Source: Arthrobacter rhombi (GTDB taxonomy: Bacteria; Actinomycetota; Actinomycetes; Actinomycetales; Micrococcaceae). Taken from it: 64,000 nt of DNA. Positions 56,930 through 64,000 of this stretch are shown piece by piece; positions within the stretch are counted from its first letter, which is position 1; every line of letters starts with the position of its first letter. The notes below the pieces were generated by a model. The model was not told where the DNA came from. It ran no database searches and was given only the letters and a program-made list of their open reading frames with translations. Position numbers and translations under genes: made by a program. The stretch spans positions 310,001-374,000 of the forward strand of contig NZ_FUHW01000038.1 of the NCBI RefSeq assembly GCF_900163545.1, read 5' to 3'.

Positions 56930-56958
56930 TTGGCGCACCCGGCTTGACTTGCCATGAT
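56930..56958 (+). promoter_or_regulatory. Promoter for a leaderless alpha/beta hydrolase mRNA
   Basis: TTGGCG (56930-56935), 17 bases, CATGAT (56953-56958), then six bases to the ATG at 56965. Confidence 0.5.
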
Positions 56959-56964
56959 GGGTAC

Positions 56965-58209
56965 ATGCGCGAGTACACACGGACCGCCGACCCTGCGACC
57001 CCCCAGGCCCCCATGATGCGGTGGGCCGTCCTCGGAGCCGGAGTCGGCGTCGCCGCCGGTTCACTGCTGGCCGCCAGTGCTTCGGCGCTGGCAGGATATT
57101 TTGCCCGGCAGGTGGTGCTTCCGGTGCGCAAGACCGAAGACCTGGCGATCCTCGCCGTCGTGCGCGGAGACGAGGGACTGGAAGTCATCCTTCCCGCGAC
57201 CGCCGAAACCACGGATCCCGGTACGTACTCGTTGTACTTCGATGCCGGCCGAGGTCACGCTCGGATCGGCGAGATTCTCTCTTTCACCCCTGCTGAGGGC
57301 ACCATTGCCCGCCGGGTGGAGCGCGTGTATTCCGGCAACCTGGAAACGGCGGTCCGTGGCTGGTGGTCAGGAGCTGTCTATGCAACACCTGAAGACGCCG
57401 GATTCGCTGCCGAGAGCGTGGACATCCCGACAGCGGTGGGCGCTGCCCCTGCGTGGCTGGTTCCTGGTACGGATCGGGCCGACACGTGGGCGATTATGGT
57501 GCACGGCCGGGGAGCCGCACGCACCGAGGGCCTGCGGGCGCTGTCAACCACCGCCGGGCTGGGGATGAGTTCGTTGCTCCTGTCCTACCGCAATGACGGG
57601 GTGGCCCCGTTTGCCTCGGATCAACGCTACGGGCTGGGCAGCACCGAATGGGAAGACGTTGAAGCCGGCATCGACTTCGCCCTTCAGAACGGGGCGCACA
57701 ACGTGATTCTGATGGGGTGGTCCATGGGTGGGGCCATCAGCCTTCAGGTGGCCGATAAATCACGATATAAGCGGCATATCCAGGCCCTCGTGCTCGATGG
57801 CCCGGTGGTGAATTGGATTGACGTGCTCCGTCACCATGCCAAGGTCAACCGCATTCCCGAAGCCGTCGGTCGGTTGGGGCAATGGATGCTGTCCAACCGT
57901 GCCGGCCGGACGATCACCGGTTTGGCGGCTCCGCTGGATTTGAAGGAACTGAACTGGATTGCCAAGGCAGACCAGCTCCGGGTACCCACCTTGATCTTGC
58001 ATAGCGAGGACGACGATTTCGTGCCGGTGGGTGCCTCCGCCCAGCTGGCGGAACTGAACCCCGAAATGGTCACCTTCGAACGCTTCACGGTTGCAGCGCA
58101 TACGCGCGAATGGAATGTTGATCCCGAACGGTGGGAGCAGGTGGTCACCAGCTGGCTGGCGAGGATCATCGTGGCACCGAAACCCGGTGGAGGGCGTCGC
58201 AGTCGGTAG
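56965..58209 (+). CDS. Alpha/beta hydrolase with N-terminal membrane anchor
   Basis: A 414-residue protein. One hydrophobic helix (about 18-45) anchors it, followed by a beta-rich stretch and a hydrolase domain from about 155. The oxyanion motif is VHGRGAART near 177, the nucleophile elbow GWSMGGA near 254, the acid probably in ILHSEDDDFVP near 352, and the histidine in VAAHTREW near 380. This resembles the YqkD/BEM46-like family. Substrate unknown. Translation is probably leaderless. Confidence 0.85.
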   Translation: MREYTRTADPATPQAPMMRWAVLGAGVGVAAGSLLAASASALAGYFARQVVLPVRKTEDLAILAVVRGDEGLEVILPATAETTDPGTYSLYFDAGRGHARIGEILSFTPAEGTIARRVERVYSGNLETAVRGWWSGAVYATPEDAGFAAESVDIPTAVGAAPAWLVPGTDRADTWAIMVHGRGAARTEGLRALSTTAGLGMSSLLLSYRNDGVAPFASDQRYGLGSTEWEDVEAGIDFALQNGAHNVILMGWSMGGAISLQVADKSRYKRHIQALVLDGPVVNWIDVLRHHAKVNRIPEAVGRLGQWMLSNRAGRTITGLAAPLDLKELNWIAKADQLRVPTLILHSEDDDFVPVGASAQLAELNPEMVTFERFTVAAHTREWNVDPERWEQVVTSWLARIIVAPKPGGGRRSR

Positions 58210-58226
58210 CGCTGCAGTCTCGGGTG

Positions 58227-58742
58227 CTACGGTCCGGCCACGGCTGCCGGGTGCGCGTCGGTGAGTCGGATCAGGTCCTGCGGAGCCACTTCGATCTCCA
58301 GGCCACGCCGCCCACCCGAGACGTAGATCGTCGACCAGGTCGTCGCAGAGTCCTCAATCACCGTCGGTGAATGGTGGCGTTGGCCCAGTGGGGAGATCCC
58401 ACCCAAGACGTAGCCGGTCCGGCGTTGCGCGTCATCGGCCTGTGCCAGCTGGACCTTCTTCACCCGCAGGGCAACGGCAGCTGCTTTGAGGTCCAGAGAA
58501 CCGGTCACCGGGACGATCGCCACCGCCAGGGCCGCGCCACCCGAGCGACCGGTATCGACCATGAGGGTCTTGAAGACCCGTGCCGGGTCGACCCCCAAGG
58601 CCTCCGCCGCCTCCGTTCCGTAGGATGCCGCCTGCGGATCATGAACGTACGTATGAGTCGTATAGCTGGCGCCGTCGGCGTCCAACAGCACGGTGGCGGG
58701 TGTGCCACCAGCGTCCTGAGGGCCCTTCTTCCTGGACATCAT
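58227..58742 (-). CDS. ybaK: Cys-tRNA(Pro)/aminoacyl-tRNA deacylase (YbaK/EbsC family)
   Basis: A 171-residue trans-editing protein that hydrolyses Cys-tRNA(Pro) made by error. Family marks are VFKTLMVD with the conserved lysine near 59, and the glycine loop GYVLGGISPLG near 112-122. Residues 1-15 are extra. Two ATG codons stand in tandem (58742 and 58739) with no clear ribosome site. The sufE stop lies nine bases upstream, so it is the third gene of a sulfur-related operon. Confidence 0.9.
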   Translation of the reverse strand: MMSRKKGPQDAGGTPATVLLDADGASYTTHTYVHDPQAASYGTEAAEALGVDPARVFKTLMVDTGRSGGAALAVAIVPVTGSLDLKAAAVALRVKKVQLAQADDAQRRTGYVLGGISPLGQRHHSPTVIEDSATTWSTIYVSGGRRGLEIEVAPQDLIRLTDAHPAAVAGP

Positions 58743-58751
58743 CGCAACCGA

Positions 58752-59198
58752 CTACGCGGCCACGCCTTCGGCGACTTTACGCTTGATGCGTCCCAGCAGC
58801 GACGACATACCGCGCATGCGTAGCGGGGTGATCGCCCGGGTGAGGCCGAGTCGCTCGGGCATATCGTTGGGTACAGCGAGGATCTCGGCGGCCGGTAGGC
58901 CATCGAGCCCCTCCGCCAAGACGCCCGCGAAACCCCGTGAGGTGGGTGCTTCCGGCGGCGCCGAAAAGAACAAGCTGACCTCCCGGGCGTCGGTAGCGGC
59001 GATCTCTACGGTCAGGAACAGCGGGGTCTGGCATTCCACGACCCGTTCCAAGAGCTCTGGGTGTTCGGCGAACCGCTCCGGCAGGGCGGGTAACTCGTCG
59101 GAAAATTCCAACAGCAATTCCAAGCGCTCACGCTCGGTGACGGCGTTGAAATCATCGATGATCTCCGCCAAGGCGGAGGGAATGGCGGTATCACTCAT
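58752..59198 (-). CDS. sufE: SufE family sulfur-acceptor protein
   Basis: A 148-residue protein that accepts persulfide sulfur from a cysteine desulfurase or sulfurtransferase. The persulfide-carrying cysteine is C56 in VVECQTPLFL, and the C-terminal RMRGMSSLLGRIKR is typical of actinobacterial SufE-like proteins found beside rhodaneses. AAGGAG lies nine bases before the ATG. It lies between the rhodanese gene (30 bases upstream) and ybaK. Confidence 0.9.
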   Translation of the reverse strand: MSDTAIPSALAEIIDDFNAVTERERLELLLEFSDELPALPERFAEHPELLERVVECQTPLFLTVEIAATDAREVSLFFSAPPEAPTSRGFAGVLAEGLDGLPAAEILAVPNDMPERLGLTRAITPLRMRGMSSLLGRIKRKVAEGVAA

Positions 59199-59228
59199 GG
59201 GTGCATGCTCCTTGGGGACGGTGGGTAC

Positions 59229-60140
59229 CTAGCTGCGGGCCGAGGAAGCCGGGGCTTCGCCGCGTTCGCTGCCGACGGCGATCGGAACACGGACCGCATT
59301 GCCCCATTCGGTCCATGAACCATCGTAGTTGCGGACGGATTCGAAACCGAGCAGGTGCTTGAGCACGAACCATGTGTGGCTGGACCGCTCGCCGATGCGG
59401 CAGTAGGCAATGACGTCATCCCCGGGGGTGAGGCCCGCCTCGTCCAGGTACAGGGCTTCCAGTTCGGGCCGGCTCCGGAAGGTGCCGTCTTCATTGGCAG
59501 CCTTGCTCCACGGGACCGACGCAGCGGTGGGGATATGGCCGCCGCGCAACGTGCCTTCTTGTGGGTAGTCAGGCATATGGGTGCGCTCACCGGTGTATTC
59601 CTCGAAGGAGCGGACATCGATCAACGGTTTGCCGAAGTGGGGGATGACATCCTCGCGGAAGGCGCGAATGGGGTCGTCATTGCGCGGGACCACCGGGTAG
59701 TCGGTGGTTTCCGGGCTCGGCTTCTCCCGGGTCGTTGCGCGCCCTTCGGCCAGCCATTTATCGCGGCCGCCGTCGAGCAGGCGGACATCCTCGTGGCCGA
59801 ACAGCGTGAAAACCCAGAGGGCGTAGGCGGCCCACCAGTTGCTCTTATCCCCATAGATCACCACGGTGGTGTCGCGGGTGATGCCCTTGGCGGCCATGAG
59901 CCGGGCGAATGCCTCACCGTCAACGTAGTCGCGAGTGACTTCGTCGTTGAGATCGGTATGCCAGTCGATGTTCACGGCACCGTGGATATGACCGGTGGAG
60001 TACAACAGGATGTCCTCGTTGGATTCCACGACCACCAGGTCGTCATCTTCAAGATGCTCGGCCAACCAATCGGTGGAGACCAAGCGTTCGGGATGGGCGT
60101 AGGCGGAGAACTTGGTATTGGTATCGGCGGCAAGGCCCAT
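59229..60140 (-). CDS. Thiosulfate sulfurtransferase (two-domain rhodanese, CysA2/SseA-like)
   Basis: A 303-residue enzyme with two rhodanese domains (about 15-135 and 155-295). Only the second has the catalytic cysteine, C247 in [13 protein letters not shown], a loop that I recall from M. tuberculosis CysA2/CysA3. It moves sulfane sulfur from thiosulfate to an acceptor, plausibly SufE encoded next. The ATG at 60140 has GAGGA six bases upstream. Head of the three-gene operon rhodanese-sufE-ybaK. Confidence 0.93.
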   Translation of the reverse strand: MGLAADTNTKFSAYAHPERLVSTDWLAEHLEDDDLVVVESNEDILLYSTGHIHGAVNIDWHTDLNDEVTRDYVDGEAFARLMAAKGITRDTTVVIYGDKSNWWAAYALWVFTLFGHEDVRLLDGGRDKWLAEGRATTREKPSPETTDYPVVPRNDDPIRAFREDVIPHFGKPLIDVRSFEEYTGERTHMPDYPQEGTLRGGHIPTAASVPWSKAANEDGTFRSRPELEALYLDEAGLTPGDDVIAYCRIGERSSHTWFVLKHLLGFESVRNYDGSWTEWGNAVRVPIAVGSERGEAPASSARS

Positions 60141-60249
60141 GGGGATTCCTCGTTTCACACGGCGGCTAGGGATCTTCCTCCAGCCTACGTCTTTGGGTGC
60201 CGGGCCGCTGGGTCGGGGGTCACGTGCGGGTGCCTTTGCGCGCGGGGCG

Positions 60250-60255
60250 TAAAGT
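60250..60255 (+). promoter_or_regulatory. Candidate -10 for zapE
   Basis: TAAAGT in the 173-base divergent gap between the rhodanese gene and zapE; transcription start near 60262. No clear -35. Confidence 0.3.
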
Positions 60256-60313
60256 TGGACGCGGTGCGCCCCGCGCGCCGGCCCGTCCCCGCACAAAGGA
60301 ACTGACCCCGCCC

Positions 60314-61354
60314 GTGGCACATATCGAACACCTGACCGAACGCATCCCCCAGGTCTCACCTGACGAACTGCTCGCCGGATTCCATCCGTCGTACCGATTC
60401 GGCGTCGTGTCCTTCGACACCTTCCGTCCGGACCCGGCGCAGCCATCGCAGACCGAGGCGGTGGAGGCTTTGCGTGCCTTCGCCGAGGGGATCGGTCACT
60501 CGAAGAAGTCCCTCCTTGGGCGGATTTTCGGAGCGAAGAGCCCACAGGCCAAGGCCGGCATTTACCTCGACGGCGGCTTCGGTGTGGGCAAGACCCACTT
60601 GCTGGCTTCCCTCTGGCATGCGGTTCCCGGCCCCAAGGCCTTTGGCACGTTCGTCGAGTACACCAACCTGGTCGGTGCCCTGTCGTTCAGGAAAACGGTC
60701 GAGGTCCTCAGCGGCTACAACCTGGTGTGTATCGACGAGTTCGAACTTGATGATCCCGGTGACACGGTGCTGATGTCGCGGTTGATGCGCGAATTATCCG
60801 ATGCCGGGGTGAAACTCGCGGCGACTTCGAACACCCTGCCTGGTTCCTTGGGGGAGGGCCGTTTTGCCGCCGTGGACTTCCAACGCGAAATCCAAGTGTT
60901 GGCCGACCAATTCGATGTCCTGCGCATCGATGGTGATGACTTCCGCCACCGTGGCCTACCCGAGGCACCGCGGCCCGTGGATGACGACGTTCTCGAGTCC
61001 ACCGCCACCGAGCTCTACGCAGATAAGGTCCTGGCCAGCGATGACTTCGGCGAACTGGTCAAGCATCTGTCCAAGGTTCACCCGAGCCGCTACCGGCAGT
61101 TGGTCGAGGATATCGACATTCTGGTCCTGCACCAGGTGCGGACCATCACCGAGCAGTCGCTTGCCTTGCGTTTCGTCGTCCTCGCCGACCGGCTCTACGA
61201 CAAGGACGTCCCCGTCGTGGCCAGTGGCCAGCCGTTCAACGAGCTCTTCACCGAGGAGATGATGGCAGGTGGGTACCAGAAGAAGTACTCGCGTGCGGTG
61301 TCGCGGCTGACGGCTCTGGCGCGTGAAGGGCAGCAGGCAGAAGTGTCGATCTAG
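60314..61354 (+). CDS. zapE: Cell division protein ZapE (AFG1-like AAA ATPase)
   Basis: A 346-residue AAA-type ATPase. Walker A is GGFGVGKT at 87-94 and Walker B is [11 protein letters not shown] near 140-150; an arginine-rich sensor region follows. Family members in E. coli associate with FtsZ late in division, while the mitochondrial relative AFG1 aids protein quality control. The GTG at 60314 is the best start for the family N-terminus ([15 protein letters not shown]), although AAAGGA is 14 bases away. The stop overlaps that of the convergent methyltransferase by four bases. Confidence 0.9.
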   Translation: MAHIEHLTERIPQVSPDELLAGFHPSYRFGVVSFDTFRPDPAQPSQTEAVEALRAFAEGIGHSKKSLLGRIFGAKSPQAKAGIYLDGGFGVGKTHLLASLWHAVPGPKAFGTFVEYTNLVGALSFRKTVEVLSGYNLVCIDEFELDDPGDTVLMSRLMRELSDAGVKLAATSNTLPGSLGEGRFAAVDFQREIQVLADQFDVLRIDGDDFRHRGLPEAPRPVDDDVLESTATELYADKVLASDDFGELVKHLSKVHPSRYRQLVEDIDILVLHQVRTITEQSLALRFVVLADRLYDKDVPVVASGQPFNELFTEEMMAGGYQKKYSRAVSRLTALAREGQQAEVSI

Positions 61355-62109
61355 CAGCGGTTCACGGGGGCAGCCGATGCCCCCGTGGCGGCCAGCACGA
61401 TGAGCAAACGGTGCTCCGCAGCTACCGGATCGCCCTCCCACGTACCTTTGAGCTCGACGTTCTCGAAGCCCGCGGCGTCCAACGCTTCGATCAGCTCGGT
61501 TTCGGTACGGAAGTACAGGGTGCTGGTGAAGATCCTGTCGCTTCCGTCAGCGAAGAGGTTATGGCTGTCAAAGACGACGACGCCGCGGCTCACCGAGGTG
61601 ACCTCCAACCATTCGGTGAAGGTCCCGAACGCTGCCCAGCGGTGACTCGTTGTTTTTTCCGGAGTCCAGTTTTTCCATTCGCGGTAAGCCGGGTTGCGCG
61701 TTTCGAAGGCCAGGACTCCGCCCGGTGTGAGGTTGCGGCGGAGATGGTCGAGCGTTGCGACGAGCTCCTTTGTCGCGAGGTGCATGAAGGCGTTCCCGGT
61801 ACAGAGCACCAGATCTGCAGGGGCCGAGGGATCCAGGACGTGGGCGTCCCCGTCGATCCATCGCACCGCATCCGCCCCGGGCTGTCGGCGGGCGTATCCG
61901 AGCATCGTGGGGCTCGGGTCCACACCGATGACCTCGCGACCGGGGCCCGTGAGGGTTCGGGTGAGTAGCCCTGTGCCGCACCCCAGATCGATGATCTTTC
62001 CGGCACCGAGCCTGTCGGCAAGGGACCGGTAATACTCGTGATCCCGCCCGGCTGGGTTATCGGTTTCGTAGAGGGCGACGAGGTCTTCGTCGCCATAGAG
62101 ATCCGTCAT
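61351..62109 (-). CDS. Class I SAM-dependent methyltransferase
   Basis: A 252-residue methyltransferase. Motif I is IIDLGCGTGLLTRTL near 40, the acidic end of strand 2 is VIGVDPSPTML, and LVLCTGNAFMHL near 100 is motif IV. The C-terminal part is a beta-rich substrate lid (FTSTLYFRTETELIEAL). Target unknown; many relatives act on small molecules. The -10 TAGGCT, whose TAG is the benE stop codon, ends six bases before the ATG. Confidence 0.88.
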   Translation of the reverse strand: MTDLYGDEDLVALYETDNPAGRDHEYYRSLADRLGAGKIIDLGCGTGLLTRTLTGPGREVIGVDPSPTMLGYARRQPGADAVRWIDGDAHVLDPSAPADLVLCTGNAFMHLATKELVATLDHLRRNLTPGGVLAFETRNPAYREWKNWTPEKTTSHRWAAFGTFTEWLEVTSVSRGVVVFDSHNLFADGSDRIFTSTLYFRTETELIEALDAAGFENVELKGTWEGDPVAAEHRLLIVLAATGASAAPVNRC

Positions 62110-62115
62110 GGGCCC

Positions 62116-62121
62116 AGCCTA
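62116..62121 (-). promoter_or_regulatory. -10 element for a leaderless methyltransferase mRNA, sharing the benE stop
   Basis: On the minus strand TAGGCT, six bases (GGGCCC), ATG at 62109. The TAG is the benE stop codon. Confidence 0.5.
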
Positions 62122-63309
62122 ATGCTGGCCCGGGCGTTCGACCGCCCATCTGACCAGCAACCCTCCGGCCAGTCCCCAGAAAGCGGAGCCCACCCCCAGG
62201 AAGGCGACGCCGGAGGCGGTAATCATGAACGTGGTCAGGGCGCCGAAGCGGGAGCGGGGATCTTCCAGCGCCGAGGACGCCGCGGCCCCCAAGGTGCCGA
62301 AGAGCGCCAAGCCGGCAGCCGCGGTGAGCAGCCCCTCGGGAGCCGTGACGGCCACCGCCCCCACAGCCGTGGCTCCCAGGCCGAGGAGGAAGTAGAAGCC
62401 GCCGGCAGAAACTGCGGCGATCCAGCGCCGCGAACGGTCGGGACCCGCTTCCTCACCCGCCGCGAGGGCAGCCGAAATGGCAGCGAGGTTGATGGCGTGC
62501 CCGCCGAAGAAGGCTGCTCCGAGGCCAGCCGCCCCGGTGCCGAGCATGGAAGCGGTCCAGGGCGTCCTATAGCCGAAGCCGGACAGCACGGCCATGCCGG
62601 GGATGTTCTGCGAGGCCATGGTCACGATGTACAGCGGTATCGCGACGCCCGTCGCCCCGGCCCACGTAAAGGCGGGCATCGTGAACTCCAGCCGAGGCCA
62701 TAGGTTGCTGGGTAGGGCCGTTCCGGCATGCGTCGCGTTGAGCATGACGATCAGCAAGGTGGCGGCCATGGCTGCCGGCACGGCCCAACGTGGTGCCCAG
62801 CGCATGCACACGAGCCAGACCAGGATGATCGAGCCTGCCATGAGCGGGACGTTGGCCAGGGCATGGAACGGGGCCAGGCAGAGTTCGAACAGGACCCCGG
62901 CGAGCATCGCCTGAGCCAGCGGTGCCGGAAGCCTTCCGAGCAGACGGCCGATGGCCGGTACGGCGCCGGTGAGAAAAATTAGCAGGGCACACATCACGAA
63001 ACCGCCGACAGCCTCGTTCCAGCCCAGCCCCAGACCTCCAGCGGCAGCTAGCAAGGCGGCACCGGGGGTCGACCAGGCAAAGGTCACCGGACGCCGGGTG
63101 GTCACCGCGATGGCAACCGTGCACAGGGAAAAGGCGATGGTCAGCGCCAGTAGACCGGAGGCCGCCTGCCCCGGACTGGCGCCTACGGCGCTGAGGCCGG
63201 CCAAAACGACAGTGAAGGAAGAAGTGAAGCCCACCAGAGCCGTGACCAGGCCAGCGGTGACGGGGCGCACGAAATCTCGAGAGGCGGTGGGAACTGGGGT
63301 ATGCGGCAT
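62119..63309 (-). CDS. benE: BenE family benzoate/xanthine-type transporter
   Basis: A 396-residue membrane protein with twelve or more helices. FTSSFTVVLAGLSAVGASPGQAASGL near the N-terminus (in part), FAWSTPGAALL near 78 and ASQNIPGMAVL near 232 are BenE family marks. BenE is a proton-coupled benzoate importer in Acinetobacter; no benzoate-degradation genes are near, so the substrate is open. GAGG precedes the ATG. It is divergent from an XRE-cupin regulator that probably controls it. Confidence 0.9.
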   Translation of the reverse strand: MPHTPVPTASRDFVRPVTAGLVTALVGFTSSFTVVLAGLSAVGASPGQAASGLLALTIAFSLCTVAIAVTTRRPVTFAWSTPGAALLAAAGGLGLGWNEAVGGFVMCALLIFLTGAVPAIGRLLGRLPAPLAQAMLAGVLFELCLAPFHALANVPLMAGSIILVWLVCMRWAPRWAVPAAMAATLLIVMLNATHAGTALPSNLWPRLEFTMPAFTWAGATGVAIPLYIVTMASQNIPGMAVLSGFGYRTPWTASMLGTGAAGLGAAFFGGHAINLAAISAALAAGEEAGPDRSRRWIAAVSAGGFYFLLGLGATAVGAVAVTAPEGLLTAAAGLALFGTLGAAASSALEDPRSRFGALTTFMITASGVAFLGVGSAFWGLAGGLLVRWAVERPGQH

Positions 63310-63326
63310 GACCTCGACTGACGGTG

Positions 63327-63342
63327 GTTCTGTTTACGGAAC
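63327..63342. promoter_or_regulatory. Imperfect palindrome in the benE / XRE divergent promoter region
   Basis: GTTCTG (63327-63332), TTTA, CGGAAC (63337-63342): five of six positions symmetric. It lies midway in the 56-base gap between the two start codons and is the best candidate operator for the XRE protein. Confidence 0.45.
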
Positions 63343-63353
63343 GCCTCTCAGCG

Positions 63354-63359
63354 TAGTCT
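63354..63359 (+). promoter_or_regulatory. -10 element for a leaderless XRE-cupin mRNA
   Basis: TAGTCT, six bases (GGGTCC), ATG at 63366. Confidence 0.5.
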
Positions 63360-63365
63360 GGGTCC

Positions 63366-63974
63366 ATGTCCGCCGCAATCGATCCCCGCATGCTTCACGT
63401 CGGCAACCGGATCCGCACCCATCGGCAAGAAGCGGGTCTTTCACTGACCGGTCTGGCCACGGCGGCGGGCATCGGCAAGGGGACGCTCTCCGAACTCGAG
63501 CACGGTCAACGCAATCCAACCCTGGAGACTCTTTACGCCGTCGCCGGAGTCCTCGGGGTCCCGTTGGCCGGCTTTGTCTCCACTGATGATGCGGACCAGC
63601 AGCCGCAGCATGCTGGCGTCGGGGGAGTCGCGGGCACCATCGTGGGCGGGGAGATCTCTGTCGGCGGAGGGCCGGTGTCAGCCAGGCTGCTAGAGGCCCG
63701 TCGAATCACCGACGGGTCCTTGATCGAAGTGTATTGGCTTTCGATCGGCCCGGGGTGTCGGGTCTCCCCGGCCCATGGCCGGGGTGTGACGGAGCAGTTG
63801 GTCCTGGTCGAGGGGGAAGCCCTGGTGGGGCCTGAAGGTCAAGCCCGAGCAATCGGTGCCGGGCAGGCCCTATCCTGGGAGTCCTCTGGTCGACATGTCT
63901 ACTCATCCGAAGCAGGGGCCGAGGGTGTGTTGACCATTATCAATCCGCCGACCGGCGGGACGATGTTGCATTAA
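63366..63974 (+). CDS. XRE family regulator with C-terminal cupin domain
   Basis: A 202-residue transcription factor. The helix-turn-helix at about 12-66 reads RIRTHRQEAGLSLTGLATAAGIGKGTLSELEHGQR (in part), and the cupin sensor domain covers about 95-195, with HGRGVTEQLVLVEGEA as its core. The gene is divergent from benE, the usual arrangement for a local repressor or activator that senses the transported ligand. The mRNA is probably leaderless. Confidence 0.92.
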   Translation: MSAAIDPRMLHVGNRIRTHRQEAGLSLTGLATAAGIGKGTLSELEHGQRNPTLETLYAVAGVLGVPLAGFVSTDDADQQPQHAGVGGVAGTIVGGEISVGGGPVSARLLEARRITDGSLIEVYWLSIGPGCRVSPAHGRGVTEQLVLVEGEALVGPEGQARAIGAGQALSWESSGRHVYSSEAGAEGVLTIINPPTGGTMLH

Positions 63975-64000
63975 CGAGCAGGTGCCGGTCCCGCCTCACG

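Overview
The window is high-GC chromosomal DNA from an actinobacterium. Gene content and order point to the order Micrococcales and most likely a Micrococcaceae-type genome: an Arthrobacter-like run of pepA, PAC2, DUF4192, sigA, DUF7455, parE, cydAB-cydDC and parC, and a second run (DUF4193, DUF3093, dut, DUF3710, OB-fold, DUF3159, two TrkA-like genes, a KimA-like permease, a TRAM methyltransferase) that matches the order I recall for Mycobacterium tuberculosis Rv2699c to Rv2689c. This placement is inferred from remembered synteny and not from a search. I see no phage, transposon, CRISPR array, tRNA or rRNA. It is core genome, densely packed, with genes on both strands.

Layout. 1-5.6 kb: start of lpdA, pepA, then a PAC2 protein overlapping an MFS transporter, and a DUF4192 protein. 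5.6-9.9 kb: principal sigma factor sigA behind a 249-base leader that holds a sigmaR/sigmaH-type promoter, strong back-to-back terminators, DUF7455 and topoisomerase IV subunit B. 9.9-17.7 kb: a BlaI-type repressor and M56 protease pair, divergent from the cytochrome bd operon cydA-cydB-cydDC; two perfect TTCTAC-N5-GTAGAA operators lie between them. 17.7-25.3 kb: parC, a GNAT/acyl-CoA synthetase fusion, DUF5998 and an alkaline-phosphatase-superfamily enzyme. 25.3-35.2 kb: sepH and the conserved dut/DUF cluster, then a probable potassium module (two RCK/TrkA proteins divergent from a KimA-like permease) and an RNA methyltransferase. 35.2-43.9 kb: aconitase, GNAT, dxs, DUF402, an unknown protein, an aldo/keto reductase and another unknown protein. 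43.9-50.4 kb: two Rieske lipoproteins, the fadA-fadJ beta-oxidation operon with an operator-bearing promoter, ribonuclease D and DUF3000. 50.6-56.8 kb: lactate permease, DUF817, threonine aldolase, an SDR, DUF6421 and msrB. 57-64 kb: alpha/beta hydrolase, a sulfur-transfer group (YbaK-like, SufE, rhodanese), zapE, a methyltransferase, BenE and a divergent XRE-cupin regulator.

The main novelty is regulatory. (1) A BlaI/M56 pair sits over tandem operators at cydABDC. (2) SigmaR/sigmaH-type promoters precede both sigA and msrB. (3) A palindrome is embedded between -35 and -10 of the fadAJ promoter. (4) At least thirteen genes place a -10-like hexamer exactly six bases before the start codon, the geometry of leaderless mRNAs; in two of these, and at a third promoter, the -10 re-uses the stop codon of the preceding gene. 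No wholly new enzymatic system was found.
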